This document shows, in pieces, positions 19,559 through 30,689 of a stretch of 64,000 bases of DNA. How positions within the stretch are numbered: position 1 is the stretch's first letter; each line of letters opens with the position of its first letter. A model generated the notes under the pieces. It was not told where the DNA came from. It made no database searches and worked only from the letters and a program-made list of their open reading frames with translations. The position numbers and the translations under genes are program-made. The DNA is from Nannobrachium achirus (Eukaryota > Chordata > Actinopteri > Myctophiformes > Myctophidae): NCBI GenBank assembly GCA_963921795.1, contig OY997642.1, forward strand, positions 35,967,340 through 36,031,339, written 5' to 3'.

Positions 19559-19946
19559 CCAGAAGAGTCGCCGGAAAGAAACTCGCCTGGGCTGATGGTT
19601 TATGCCTTTTGATTGATTGATTGAAGTATTTATTAGAAGTTTTGGATAGGAAAAGGTACAGTTTCATGACAGTACAGTTCACTCATACAATGTCAACTAA
19701 AAAGAAACTCGGGTAAGGCAAGGCTTATTTGTTATTTTCCATTTGAGATCCTTAATATCCTTATATACCTATGTAAACTATGCCTAAACAATTAAACCTA
19801 ACCTTAAGCTCAGTAAAACGTTGCCAAAACCTAACCCTATTCCTAATCTTAACCTCAGAAATATATGCGTAATCCTAACCTTATTCTCAGTAAAACAAAT
19901 ACAAGAATAAAAATCTCTGCACGTTTCTTTCCGGCGACTCTACTGG
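19559..19946. mobile_element. 388-bp MITE with 26-bp TIRs and nested LINE tail
   Basis: The left end CCAGAAGAGTCGCCGGAAAG and the reverse-complemented right end CCAGTAGAGTCGCCGGAAAG match at 25 of 26 positions. The interior has CTAACC-like repeats and a nested TTGATTGATTGA..AGAAGTTTTGG fragment at 19608-19690 that recurs at 32898-33000. Confidence 0.75.
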
Positions 19947-20561
19947 TTACATGACTATGAGGGATTCCTGAACTATGGTTTCAGAATTAATTTAGTAGTA
20001 TTAGAATAATAATGTGGGGGTCCAAGTGCATATGCTGTATTGTGCCATACATTAACAGAAATTATATTTATTGTGCTGTGTATGAAATCACATACACGTA
20101 CATCGTATGTGCTAAGGGTGCCTATTGGTGCTAATGTACTGCAGCACTAAGACAAGGTATCATGGTTTTTGTCCTGCAGTGGTTGCAGAACTTGCACTCA
20201 CTCAATCCTCATTTTACAACATTAAATTAAGTAAATGTTAAAAACATAAAAATGTCACCACTTTTGGTAATCACAGCCAGTCTGTCAGTTGCAATTATTG
20301 ATCATTCTTTGTACAATTGTCTTTTTGCACTGTCAAGATGAATGGAGACTGTTAATTTAATTGCAGTATTTAAGTCCTGCAACACATTCTGAATTAGATT
20401 GACGACCACGCTCTGACTTTGCTCTCCAGGATATTGACCTTTTATGACCTGGCTTAGCCGCTCTTGTTTTGTGTCATTGTTCAGCTGGAAGATAGACTAG
20501 ATTGAATCCAAGTCATTGTTCTGTTGCAGACTAGAGGTTTTCTTCAACAGTTTCTCTGTAT

Positions 20562-20743
20562 TTAACCACTTTCAACCTGGCATCCCTATTTTGGACATGT
20601 CGTTACAGGCGAAATCTTTAAAAAGAAATGGCAGATCTGCAGTACAAGGAAGCCCACAGCGACACATTGCGAGCTTGCATCGCCTATTTTCGACATGTTA
20701 CACAATTGTACAGCCAAGTACAAATTATGGCTTAAGTTGTTAA
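20562..20743. mobile_element. TTAA-bounded MITE (piggyBac-like)
   Basis: Starts TTAACCACTTTCAACC and ends AAGTTGTTAA, with TTAA at both borders. It contains CATCCCTATTTTGGAC, as in the other family members, and a worn hairpin at 20628-20690 (GGCAGATCTGC to GCATCGCC). Confidence 0.6.
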
Positions 20744-21639
20744 CTTAAGAGTTGCCCTGGGTCATTGGTGGCTTCCTTGACCAGTACCCTTCTTGCCCTC
20801 TCACAGAACATTATGAGGACAGACTGTTCTAGGAACATTTACAGTTTTTTCCAGTAATTATATTGGACTTTACTTTGCTCCACGGAATGTCATGCCCTTG
20901 ACATCTCCTTGTATCCCATATTACTACATATGTCCCTGATTGGTACTTTTCAAGACCCTTTATCAAAGATACCCTTGGACCTATCCATTGCTTTATGCTG
21001 TAGTTTTCAAGTACTGTACTTTTGAAATTGCATGTTATATATTCATCAATCATTTTTGCACTTATTGTTGTCACCTTGTTAACAGAATAGAATATAGAGT
21101 ATATTTCTGTTGGTCACTCAATGGTAAAAGTATAATTAAGTCCACTTTGATTCAGTGATTATGATAACATTTGAAAAACATATTTTTATATCCATTCTAC
21201 CATTGGACTGTTTATTCTGATCTTAGTCATGCAGGCAGTTGGACAGATACCCACAGATAGATACATGATTGAATTATACAGTGCTTCACAATATGTGAGG
21301 TGGGTGGCCTTTGCCTTTGGTATCGGTTTGACAAAATGATAAGGCTTTTTTTTCTTTTCCTTTTTAAATGCAAAGAAACCAGTGATTGCCTCCCATTGTT
21401 TTGAGAGAGAAACTGGATTGGCTGCATCTTTCAATCACACAAACTCCTCCTCAGATGGTTTAAGAGGCTGCATTCATTGATGGCTTTTCACTTTCTGCCT
21501 AACAACTTGGATATTAATGGGACAATTTAGTGTTTTTTTTTCTGACTGGATCTGGCTAGGCTAGTGAACATCTTAAGTTAACATTACTAATCAATCGTAT
21601 TTGTTGTAATTTCCTAACGTACTATCAGGAACAGGCAGC

Positions 21640-21821
21640 CGCCCCCATCGGTCACGTGAACAGGGTGCAGCAACGTCACAACTAGGCTGAGATTTGTGAA
21701 GAATAAGCAGCAGGGAGAACAAGCCCGAGGTGCGGCACTTTTCTTAAGCATTGCATCGTCCTGTTCTTTTTTTGCCAGAGGAGGGGAACAGAATATCTGT
21801 TCAATATTTTTAGAGACCCAA
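21640..21821 (+). promoter_or_regulatory. mapre2: mapre2 5' UTR / proximal region
   Basis: CpG-containing sequence (CAGCCGCCCCCATCGGTCAC) precedes the start codon, which would suit a proximal promoter. Alternatively CTGTTCTTTTTTTGCCAG at 21761-21778 is a strong acceptor, making 21779 the start of a second exon. An in-frame ATG at 21696 with no stop before 21822 would add 42 residues if transcribed. Confidence 0.4.
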
Positions 21822-21946
21822 ATGCCTGGTCCCACCCAAGCACTTTCCCCAAATGGAGAGAATAACAACGACATCGTCCCATCGGACAACGGATCCAACA
21901 TCATTCCTTACAGAAAAAATACAGTGCGAGGAGAGCGCGCCTACAG
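21822..21946 (+). CDS. mapre2: mapre2 exon 1 (coding): EB2 leader
   Basis: ATG CCT GGT CCC start; ends GCC TAC AG|GTAAAC. Encodes [18 protein letters not shown] and [16 protein letters not shown]. The start is set by the match to the mammalian EB2 leader. Confidence 0.94.
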
Positions 21947-24900
21947 GTAAACCGTTGTAAATGCCGCATTTTGTTGTGGGCTCTCTAGATACGGCTTTCA
22001 TTTAGAATGATTAAGATGCTGCAATAAAAAACCCGCATTTTGAACCGTTTTATTTCATACAGCGATACAACACTGACAGTAGACTGAGGAATAGCTGCAG
22101 CTAAAGCCCCAGTCTGCTCTCAGAGCTGCTCTATCAGTGGGAGCTATGGCGTAAATCGCCCAAGGCCCTTCCAAGAAACACCCCGTGGCTGCTGATATAA
22201 AAATCGGAATTATGGTTCATAGCTATCCACTATAATGGCAGTGTTGTCTAGTACAGTTGTGCCAAATGGCACAGACCCACACAGTTTTCCCGGTGCTTGT
22301 CAAAAAAATGTTCTGCGAAGCAGCCGCCCCTTGCTGCTAGAATATTTTCATCATGACATGTCACGTCTGATGCCGATCATGTGTTGCGGTGAATGTGCAG
22401 TCAGATATTGACACGTAAAAGCCCTTTAATGGCTAGCTCATGATCGTTTTCCCTGTGTAAAACCCGTCCCAGGCATCTGCACGTATACAGCCCGTATGCC
22501 GCTGTGTGTGTATTCCTGCATGGCTAACAAAGCTAACAGACATCCGCTTTGTTGACATGATACCACTGTCCCAATTTCCTTCCCAAGGAGTCACTGGAGG
22601 CTCTCTCTCTATCTCTCTCTGACATATCTTTCATCATTACGGTTACCATACAGAATCCCACCACCACTGTCATACAAGCTTTGGGATGCTTTTGCTTTTG
22701 AAAGTGGAACAATGATTAGGCATTATCATGTAATTACAGACCGTAAATATTAGTAAGCCAATCAAGGCCAGATGTTTTTTCCCCTTCTCCCCCCCCCCCC
22801 CTTTTTTTGTTGCTATCCAGCTTTATTTTTTTCCTTTTATTACTTGAAAGCATGGATGTCGCCTATAGTTGTACATTAATGAATCACTCTTTGAGTTTAA
22901 GGAGAAACACTTGACATTACTTCTAAATATATTATAGAATTCATGTATGTAGACCTTATTCTATATTTAGCCTACCTTATCAGTGCATTATTTTCCTTTG
23001 CTTTATGCATGATTATGGCTGCTTTCATAATTGGCTTATTCAAGTATCACATATTTGACTTCTCTAATAGGCCTAACAGGTTGACAGTCTTGACACCAAC
23101 CTGTAAGCTTTACATAGATAAACCTCAGTTGTTGAGTAAAGGACCCCAATGCAAACAAGCCATAGTGCTGTATTCAATTAATCAATTGTTATCATGGTTC
23201 TTAATAGTGGTATTGACTTCACTGTTGGTTTAGAATTTGGACTGATTCCTTAGGTTTGGTAGTGTACAGATGCTTATTTTTGTCAATAGTTAACCACTTA
23301 AACCCTATACAATTGTATGTCAAATAGCAAAAATAGATTATCTACAAACGAGTTCACAAATGAATGTCTGTCTGCCTATTTTTGCCCAATGTTGGCCTGC
23401 TATAACATGCTGAGAATATGGATGCGAGGGTTCATGTGTTTAGGACCCCTACTACAGGGGGCCCGCCAAATCCTTGTGTGATAGGATCATGGTTTTTACA
23501 TTAACCATTTGAACCCTAGCATCCCTATTCTGAGTGGAACATTAGCCATAAATAGCAGATCTACAAGCTTACAACGCCTCGCAAGCTTGTAGATCGGCTA
23601 TTTGTGGCAAAGAGGTTTGTAGAGGGAAAAGAAGAGCAGACTATGTATTTGACGGTTCAAGTGGTTAAATGTCTGAAAATACACATTACTCCAACATGAC
23701 AACAGTGCTGTCAAACAAGCTGTCTAAGAAATCTAAGATTTTTTTTAAATCTGCAACACAATGTTATACGATATATAGTGGGGGTCCCACTCCCTGCTTC
23801 ATCTCTCTCTCAGCTAAGCGGTCCTTGGCCTGAACACGTTGAAGACCCCTAGTTTGTGTTCTGAACCAAAACCATTATTTGTGATGTTTATATTTCAGTT
23901 GGGGGATGGCGGTCAATGTATATTCTACCTCAATAACCCAGGAGACTATGAGCAGGCATGACATCACTGCCTGGGTAAATGATCTTCTCGGCCTGAACTA
24001 CACTAAAGTGGAGCAGCTCTCCTCAGGTGAGTTCAAAATTCTTCTCTCAAAAAACAAAACAAAACAAAAACCTGCTGCTTACGGCTTTCTCTTTCTATTG
24101 TTTGAGGTTTGAGGAATGCTTTGGTTCCATTTTCTTTTTGTCACTAACATAACAGTGATGGTGGTCTGTTTGTTCTTTAACATGGGTATGTTAAAAGCAG
24201 CCTAGGAAACATCTGCACCTTTCTCTTGTAGAGGCTAGGAATCTATAAATGAGATGTAGAGTTTGTTATGTCTCTGTCTAGTAAACAGCAACAGTGTTGT
24301 CTTTAGGCATGATTATTGTGTAGTAAATGATGACCAATTCCTCTCTGTGTTGTCTACTTGGTTATTAGTGTGTTTTACTTTTGATGGGTATGTATGGGCT
24401 TGGCTCTCAACCACACTTGCTGCTGTTCATTTTACAAAAGCTTAATTTAAACCTTTACTTATGTTGTGCTTTCCCAACTAATATTCATGTCGCCATGAAG
24501 ATTTGATGGACAATTTAAATTCATTTGTAAAACTAGGCTATTCCTAATTTCTCCAGGGGCTATCTCTGGCAGAGATTTTGACTATGTTGTGTGAATGACA
24601 GTTAATTCAAGTGCACAAGAAAGTGCAACTTAACATTACAACACCCAGGATTCAAACTCTGGTCTCTCGCGTGGGAAACAAAACATATCGTCGCTGTTGG
24701 GTGAAAACCTTGTATGTCCAAAACCGTTTGTTTTGCATTTATCATTTTAAAAATGATTTAAACTAGTGAAAACAGCAGATCTACAAGCATGTGTGCTTGT
24801 AGATCTGCTGTTTTCACTACTTTTGTACGACGGCCTTGTATGATGAAGCAGGGCTTTACTTTGCGAAAGAACGTACACAGTTGAAACTTGGAGATACAAG

Positions 24901-27900
24901 GTTTCCTTTCGACAACGACGATATACTGCTTGGCCAGACTGAGGCTAGGGGAGATATTGTAGCCTGTGTACCAGCCTGCTACGCTACGTTCAGTGGATTG
25001 GTTTGTCACTTTGCGTCTCAGTCTGGCCAGGCTCCCATCTCCAAGGGAGGCGGGACATAGAAAAGTGGAAATCACTCACGGCTTCTGATTGGTCTGTGGT
25101 GCGGCACGGACAAATAAATACGCCAGCGTGTATTGGCTGGCTGATGACGTAGCTACCCTAACCCTACTCTGATTCGTTGGAACAACATCAGCAACGACAT
25201 CGCCTACGTAACAGGTGACGTTCGGAAATACGAGTCAAATGGAGGCTGGCCAGACTGAGAAGCAAAGTGACAAAACCAATCTACTGAACGTAGCGTTGCA
25301 GGCTGGTACCAGGCTAGAGATATTGGGCTTATAAGCTTCAGACAGAGCTACTTTATGGTAAAATTATATAGTGACTTTATCGAACACGCTTTACAATGTG
25401 CATTACATTCACCCATTCATAAAGTCATTCACACACTGATGGCAGAGGATGGAGGGAGACCACCTCCAACAATTGCACTTATCTAATAATATTTTATGTA
25501 CATAATCTATGATACAGATGGGTTAAAATAATGTTTTATTCCTTCAAATTAGTCACCTAGTGCAGCTTTAAAAGTAATTTTGACAAAATGATGACAAATA
25601 GTTGCATACTGTATTGTATCATCTATCAAGCAAGTTTCAAGTTTTTGCATTGTTGATTTTCATACTGTGCTGACATTAATGGAAGAAACTAATGGCATCT
25701 TGGAAAGATGGAAAAATCTAAGCTATAGTTATAATAAAGTCAATGTTTATAACATGAGAGAAATACCGATATGGTCCTTTTCAATAAATGGTCTATAGCT
25801 ATTGCAGTAATATATATTTATGTATATTTTATTTGTTACAACCGTTTAATTACTGGCTTAACTGTTATTTTCTTGCCATTGTAGGAGCTGCCTACTGCCA
25901 GTTCATGGACATGCTTTTCCCTGGCTGCATCGGCCTTAAGAAGGTCAAGTTCCAAGCCAAACTGGAGCATGAGTACATTCATAACTTTAAAGTGCTGCAG
26001 GCATCGTTCAAAAGGATGAATGTTGATAAGGTAGGTTTGCTTAATAACCTACTATTTGCTACAGTGTTTGTTATAGATTCACCTTCACTTTGTATTGTTT
26101 CTCTAAATGTGCTTCACATGGCACATACACAAATTAAACACTGCAATTCTTCAACGTTTTTATTATTTTAACGAGAGGTTTTCCCCTTCCCCTCCTCACT
26201 TTCTATTCAGATTATTCCTGTAGAGAAGCTAGTTAAAGGCAGATTTCAGGACAACCTAGACTTCATCCAGTGGTTTAAGAAGTTCTTTGATGCCAACTAC
26301 GATGGTAAGGAATATGACCCTCTTCAGGCCAGACAGGGTCAGGATGCCATTCCTCCGCCAGATCCTGGCGAGCAAATCTTCAACCTGCCAAAGAAGTCAC
26401 TCCACGCAGCAAGCTCCCCTACCGCAGGTAAGATGAATGCCATGGACAATGGAATGTAATGGTTCTAGGGTAACATGTTATCCAATATATACATGATATA
26501 TTAATATATGTATTAGTAATGATAAAACATGCTTGTTTTTTTCTTTCACACCAGGATAAATCTTATCTAATGAATTGATTTAATAATTCCTATTAATATT
26601 GTCATCAGTGATTAACTATGTTTTTGTTGGATGGCATAAGGAACATTTTATATTCATGTCAGCTACTGGTGAAGTTAAATGACATTGTAACATTTCCATT
26701 TCTGACAGAAATTAAACCAACTTGACCTTTCTCGATTAACATCACCCTCCATCTTATTGGCCACATACAGTATATTATAATGTATGTACATGGCCTCAGT
26801 CTCTGACCATAACCCATTTCTGCTGCAGGAGTCTCTAGAGCAAGTGCTACTACACCCAAGTCTTCAACACCGTCATCTAGACCGTCCTCGGCCAAAAAGA
26901 TCCCTGCAGCAACAACTCCTGCCAAAGGAGAGAAGGAACTGGAAGCTCAGGTCACACAGCTTAATGATCAGGTACAGGCAAGGACTCAGAGTTCAACTCA
27001 TTCATTCACACATAATGTGGGTACCTTGAAGGCATGACAGATATTTGGCAAATCTGATGATAATAATAATAATAATGATAATAATAATCTTTATTGTCCC
27101 CGAAGGGAAATTTGTCTTCACAGTCTGTTCAAACAAGAAACAACACATAGCCAAATAACATTAGTTAATCATTAGTTAAAAAGTGCATTTCCATTTCCAT
27201 TTTGAAGTTTTATTTCTGTAGCACATTTCAAAACAAGACAGTTGAAAGTCATTTACACAAACATTAAGCATTTATCCACAAAATAAGCACATTGTTAAAG
27301 GTCAAAGACAAGGATAAGAGACATTATTTGTATAATTTTTCAAACCTAAGTAAAATGCAGCTGCAAACAGGTCTTAGCTTTGATTTAAAATAACTGAGGG
27401 TTGTAGCAGATCTGCAGTTTTCTGGGAGTTTGTTCCAGATATTGTTTGTTGTGCATACAAATATAACAATGCTTCTCCAGGTTTAGTTCTGACTTCTGAA
27501 AACATCCTTCATAACCTAAATATAGTATTTTGAAATAAATGATGTGACAGATGGAGTGTAGTGTAAATATCTGAGAACCAGAGTGACATATCCACCTTTT
27601 TGGTATTAGTAAGGATTCGAGCAGCAGCAGTTTAAGATTAAACATTTAATGCTAAATGAGTTGCATCTGCCTCGAGTCCCTAAATGTAGAACTGATGTAA
27701 CGGTATGAGTTTCAGTGCTGAGCAATGCTTCTATGCACTGTCCGATTTCAACCAAAGATATGCAGTTTCACTGCCTGCGATGTTGCTAACGTGGCCTGCT
27801 GTAAAGTTCTGCATGTGGAAATAAATTACCTTAAACCTTGTGTAGTTGAATATTGATGCATGTATATGATTATGTTTTGTAGGTGAACACATTAAAGCTT

Positions 27901-30689
27901 GCATTGGAAGGAGTGGAGAAGGAGAGAGACTTTTATTTCAGCAAGCTGCGAGAGGTGGAGACGCTGTGTCAGGACCAGGGTGAAGAGGCCGCCCCATTTG
28001 TGGAGCAGTTAATGGAGATCCTCTACTCTGCAGATGAACAGGTCATTGTCCCACTCATCAACTCCTTGATTGATCTAATCAGCCCCTGGTCTATCAGCTC
28101 CCGATTGATCTGATCAACTCCTGATTCATCTTAAGTTTTAACACGCATCATGGCAGTTTGGTTGCTTAGATAAGTTTGCAATAGGGCAGTTAACCAATAT
28201 TAAAAAGAAAAGAAGGTTCAACTAAAAATGAAGGTTTGAATTGAAATGATTAAAAAATATATATTCTGCCTTGCACGTTCTCACAAGACTCTGAGTGCCT
28301 GTAACCTAATCTAACAGTACATAAGCTTATTAAAATAATACTAGTTCTAAGTGGTGGTCATCCCAAGTTGCCTATAATACAGATCCCATTAGCCTAGTAA
28401 ACTACTACCTTCTTTTCAAATCTGATGAGTAGGAGCCTGGGTTACGAGACTAAGGTCCTAGTTATATTTGAAACAAAGCATATCGACTTCTTTACCGCCA
28501 AACAAACCAGTATGGTTAAACCAGTCCGGGTCTGGGACAAACCAGCTGTAACATTTTTTTGTTAAAGAAGACCAGCAAAAGAATATGCTGCTGCTTCCTA
28601 CCATCTCATAAGCCGGTGTCCTTCCCTTCCACATGCGACTGTGTGTCATTTTATTTAGACATTTCTGTTAAGAGGTTAAGCCCCTTGAGATACATCATCA
28701 CGTTTTCTGGGTGGTCCTCAAAAACGTGGCATTTACATATTTACTGCACCTGGTGGAAACTAGTACAAAAAATAGAATAGAGTAAAAGTTCATTTTCTTC
28801 TGTAATATACTGTAATTCAAAAATTAAAACTTTCATATATTCTAGATCAGAGGTTCTCAAACGTGACGTCATTACATTCACTGCCAGCTTTGGTGTACTT
28901 CCAAAGAAAGGGACAACGAGCCATCATTTAACACTTTCACAAATCGTATGCTGTATATTAGCATTTTTATGGTGTAACTACTATCTATTCTGCATATAGC
29001 ATGAGGCATATCTATTCTGCATCTAGCATGGGGCAACATGTTTAACCAGCTCTGTGTGTGTGTGCGTGCGCGTGTGTGTGTGTGTGGGTGGGTGGGCGGG
29101 GGGGGGGGGGGGGTGTTGGCTGGCGAAAAACGAAACGAAACGGGTATTTCTTACATTGATGCTCCTACATATTATCATGCAAGCACCAGTTAAAGTTACT
29201 TTCCATCCCTCATATACTGTATGCACAGTGCACATCCCATAACCCACACACTGCACATCATTTTGGAGCTCATATCTTTGAACGGGTAAGGGCTAGTTTA
29301 ATTAACTAACTAAGCTTAAGCACACTAAGTAGCTCTGGATGAATTTCCATACCAGATTCAGATTGTAAAAATTAAAGTCATTTTTAGACTTTATATTTAG
29401 GGGACATTCAAGCTTATAGGCTGTGAAAGTTAGAAGAACTATACTATCAAACATTGGATTGCATTTCAATAAACTCCACTTAGTAGGCTAACAAAGTCAG
29501 AATGAAATAATGAACATATTGGATTATATATTACACATATACTTGTAGAGCTCTTCACGGGTTCAAAACGACGGACACAAAACCTAATGGACCCCTGAAA
29601 TTGGTTTCAAGATCTGAGAGGAGCTGAAAAAAAAGACGCACATACGAGGCTGTTCCACTGTAGCAGCCTACAAAAAGAGAGACAGTCGTGTTTTCACCTC
29701 AACAAATCCATGATCACTTCACACATGCCACCATGCCTTTGATTGTATGGAGGGTTTTTTTATGCGTTGTGCGGGTGCTCCTTTCGGCTCTCACTTTGAC
29801 TAACGGGGGAACAACTTCGTTCCGCTATTGTGCTGCAGTAATCTGATCCCTGGTCAGTGAGTCTATCATAGCAGCACTTCACTCTAGCAATCATACACAT
29901 CAACGATTTGTTGTCTATTAGCCTAGCTCGTCTGTATTAGCCTAGCTCGTCTTGCACCTAGTTGATAGAGTTAATAGCCACTAGCCAGCAACAGAATTGT
30001 CATTCATTGCTGGAGAGGCAAGCAGAGCATTCAGCCAATACACAACCACGCGGCGAAACACAAGGGGGCAGTCAGGTGCGCAGCTAGACCCCACGCCGGT
30101 CGGGGAAAATAAATAAACGAATAAATAAATAAATAGACTAATCAATCGCAACAGTGTCCCCCAATAGTGGAGTGACTGCAACCCCACTTTTGTCGCGACC
30201 CATAGTTGAATTTTTATGGCATACAGCTCATGAATATCAAATCCATACCTCAAAATATTACAATATTACATTCAAAACAATGATTTTATAATACAAAGAA
30301 ATGCCAGCCTCCTTAAGTCAGGGTTGCTTGAAGTCTAGTGTAAAGTTTCTGCAGTCAGTGATGATTTGGGGTGCTATGGCATCTGCATGTTTTTTTTACA
30401 CAATATTCTAATTTTTGGAGCATCTGTATATACTGTACAGTAGTTATAGAGATATAGAGAAGCACTTACAGTATATAATTACATTGAATGGCTATTGCTG
30501 CAAAAATGCCAGCTATGAAAAAGTATTTTTGTATTTTTCTATATGATTATCTTAATAATGGTTAACCCCTTAATGTGTGTATCATTTCAGGAAGGAGCAG
30601 CAGAACTGGCAGAAGGTGATGTAGACGAGGTGGAGCAGCAAGTCCAAGACGAGGTACCAGATGACCAGCAGGAACAGGATGAATACTGA
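21822..30689 (+). CDS. mapre2: microtubule plus-end protein EB2 (spliced, complete)
   Basis: Join of 21822-21946, 23899-24026, 25885-26030, 26211-26427, 26829-26971, 27883-28041 and 30591-30689: 1017 bp, 338 codons plus stop, against 327 in human. EB2 tracks growing microtubule ends and recruits CAP-Gly and SxIP proteins. The N-terminus [18 protein letters not shown] is the EB2-specific leader missing from EB1 and EB3, so the paralogue call is firm. A calponin-homology domain lies at about residues 58-160 ([51 protein letters not shown]). A Ser/Thr/Pro/Lys linker follows (about 190-240), then the coiled-coil EB-homology domain (about 245-306, [18 protein letters not shown]) and an acidic tail ending EQDEY, where the last residues form the CAP-Gly docking signal. 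All junctions are GT/AG with consistent phases. Confidence 0.97.
23501..23668. mobile_element. 168-bp TTAA MITE with hairpin
   Basis: TTAACCATTTGAACC at the left and GGTTCAAGTGGTTAA at the right form inverted repeats bounded by TTAA. The TTAA target and CC-rich start suggest piggyBac-type mobilisation (inference). Contains hairpin E. Confidence 0.75.
23545..23608. repeat. recurrent hairpin, copy E
   Basis: GCCATAAATAGCAGATCTAC paired with GTAGATCGGCTATTTGTGGC around the short loop AAGCTTACAACGCCTCGCAAGC. Confidence 0.8.
23899..24026 (+). CDS. mapre2: mapre2 exon 2: start of CH domain
   Basis: Acceptor GTTTATATTTCAG, donor TCC TCA G|GTGAGT. Encodes [20 protein letters not shown] and [20 protein letters not shown]. 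The internal ATG (MAVNVYS) is the start used by the shorter mammalian EB2 isoform. Confidence 0.96.
24687..24930. mobile_element. 244-bp palindromic MITE (ATATCGTCG ends)
   Basis: Left ATATCGTCGCTGTTGGGTGA; the reverse complement of the right end reads ATATCGTCGTTGTCGAAAGG; both then reach CCTTGTAT. Hairpin F is at the centre. A second copy lies at 45417-45650 inside another transposon. Confidence 0.7.
24764..24819. repeat. recurrent hairpin, copy F (perfect)
   Basis: TAGTGAAAACAGCAGATCTA and its exact reverse complement; arms continue through CAAGCA to a four-base loop (TGTG or similar). It is the most perfect palindrome of the set. Confidence 0.85.
24960..25316. mobile_element. 357-bp long-TIR MITE with perfect 9-bp TSD
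   Basis: The left end TAGCCTGTGTACCAGCCTGC and reverse-complemented right end TAGCCTGGTACCAGCCTGCA run on as about 78-bp inverted repeats (including CTACGTTCAGT.GATTGGTT). The flanks GAGATATTG at 24951-24959 and 25317-25325 are identical. The 9-bp duplication and long TIRs suggest a MULE-like element. Confidence 0.88.
25885..26030 (+). CDS. mapre2: mapre2 exon 3: CH domain core
   Basis: Acceptor CTTGCCATTGTAG, donor GAT AAG|GTAGGT. Encodes [20 protein letters not shown] and [20 protein letters not shown], the microtubule-binding surface of the CH domain. Confidence 0.97.
26211..26427 (+). CDS. mapre2: mapre2 exon 4: end of CH domain and linker
   Basis: Acceptor CTTTCTATTCAG, donor ACC GCA G|GTAAGA. 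Encodes [37 protein letters not shown] and [20 protein letters not shown]. An internal GATG|GTAAGG looks like a donor (26293/26294) but the conserved reading continues through it. Confidence 0.97.
26829..26971 (+). CDS. mapre2: mapre2 exon 5: Ser/Pro linker
   Basis: Acceptor TTTCTGCTGCAG, donor GAT CAG|GTACAG. Encodes [20 protein letters not shown] then [12 protein letters not shown], the basic linker leading into the coiled coil. Confidence 0.95.
27058..27640 (-). mobile_element. retroposon-derived repeats
   Basis: An (AAT)n stretch followed by CTTTATTGTCCCCGAAGGGA (27091 on) looks like the reverse strand of a fish LINE/SINE 3' end with a simple-repeat tail. The following 27200-27640 contains TCTGGGAGTTTGTTCCAGAT and similar text that I recognise as a common fish dispersed repeat, class unknown. 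Confidence 0.5.
27883..28041 (+). CDS. mapre2: mapre2 exon 6: EB-homology coiled coil
   Basis: Acceptor ATTATGTTTTGTAG, donor GAA CAG|GTCATT. Encodes [32 protein letters not shown] and [15 protein letters not shown]: the dimeric coiled coil and four-helix cap that bind SxIP-motif partners. Confidence 0.96.
28042..30590. other. mapre2 intron 6
   Basis: No extra exon recognised. Holds the dispersed repeat at 28931-29308 with a (GT)n/poly-G tract, and an (AATA)n stretch near 30105-30138. Confidence 0.55.
28931..29308. repeat. dispersed repeat, copy 1 (near-identical to 44651-45160)
   Basis: From CACTTTCACAAATCGTATGC to ACGGGTAAGGGCTAGTT the sequence matches the 44651-45160 copy almost base for base, apart from the internal GT tract and a segment after it missing here. 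It includes GT and poly-G at 29053-29113. Confidence 0.85.
30591..30689 (+). CDS. mapre2: mapre2 exon 7: acidic tail and stop
   Basis: Acceptor TGTATCATTTCAG. Encodes [20 protein letters not shown] and EQDEY, then TGA. The Glu/Asp-rich tail with terminal aromatic residue is the EB-family CAP-Gly ligand. Confidence 0.96.
   Translation, partial: EGAAELAEGDVDEVEQQVQDEVPDDQQEQDEY

Larger units (their letters stand above)
23437..23851. mobile_element. hAT-like GGGGTCTTCAAC element carrying a nested TTAA MITE
   Basis: The right end CGTTGAAGACCCCT and internal TGCTTCATCTCTC..AGC.AAG.GGTCCTTGGCCTGAA are the same as at 32038-32426. The left end is worn (GTTTAGGACCCCTAC). The TTAA element at 23501-23668 sits in the same place as in the 32-kb copy, so the composite spread as a unit. 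Confidence 0.65.
21947..23898. other. mapre2 intron 1 with MITEs
   Basis: CpG-rich for the first 600 bp, then poly-C (22790-22801), a decayed TTAACCACTTAAACCC piece at 23291 and the nested elements at 23437-23851. No extra exon is seen. Confidence 0.55.

Noticed and set aside
23545-23608. Hairpins as transcription terminators or microRNA precursors
   Set aside because: Eukaryotic context, copies on no fixed strand, no U-run rule, and the same stem recurs inside transposons. A small-RNA role cannot be excluded but has no support in the sequence.
26281-26300. Splice donor GATG|GTAAGG inside mapre2 exon 4
   Set aside because: Matches a donor consensus, but the conserved EB2 reading (YDGKEYDP) runs straight through it.
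21822-30689. EB1 or EB3 (mapre1/mapre3)
   Set aside because: The [17 protein letters not shown] leader and the [12 protein letters not shown] segment occur only in EB2.
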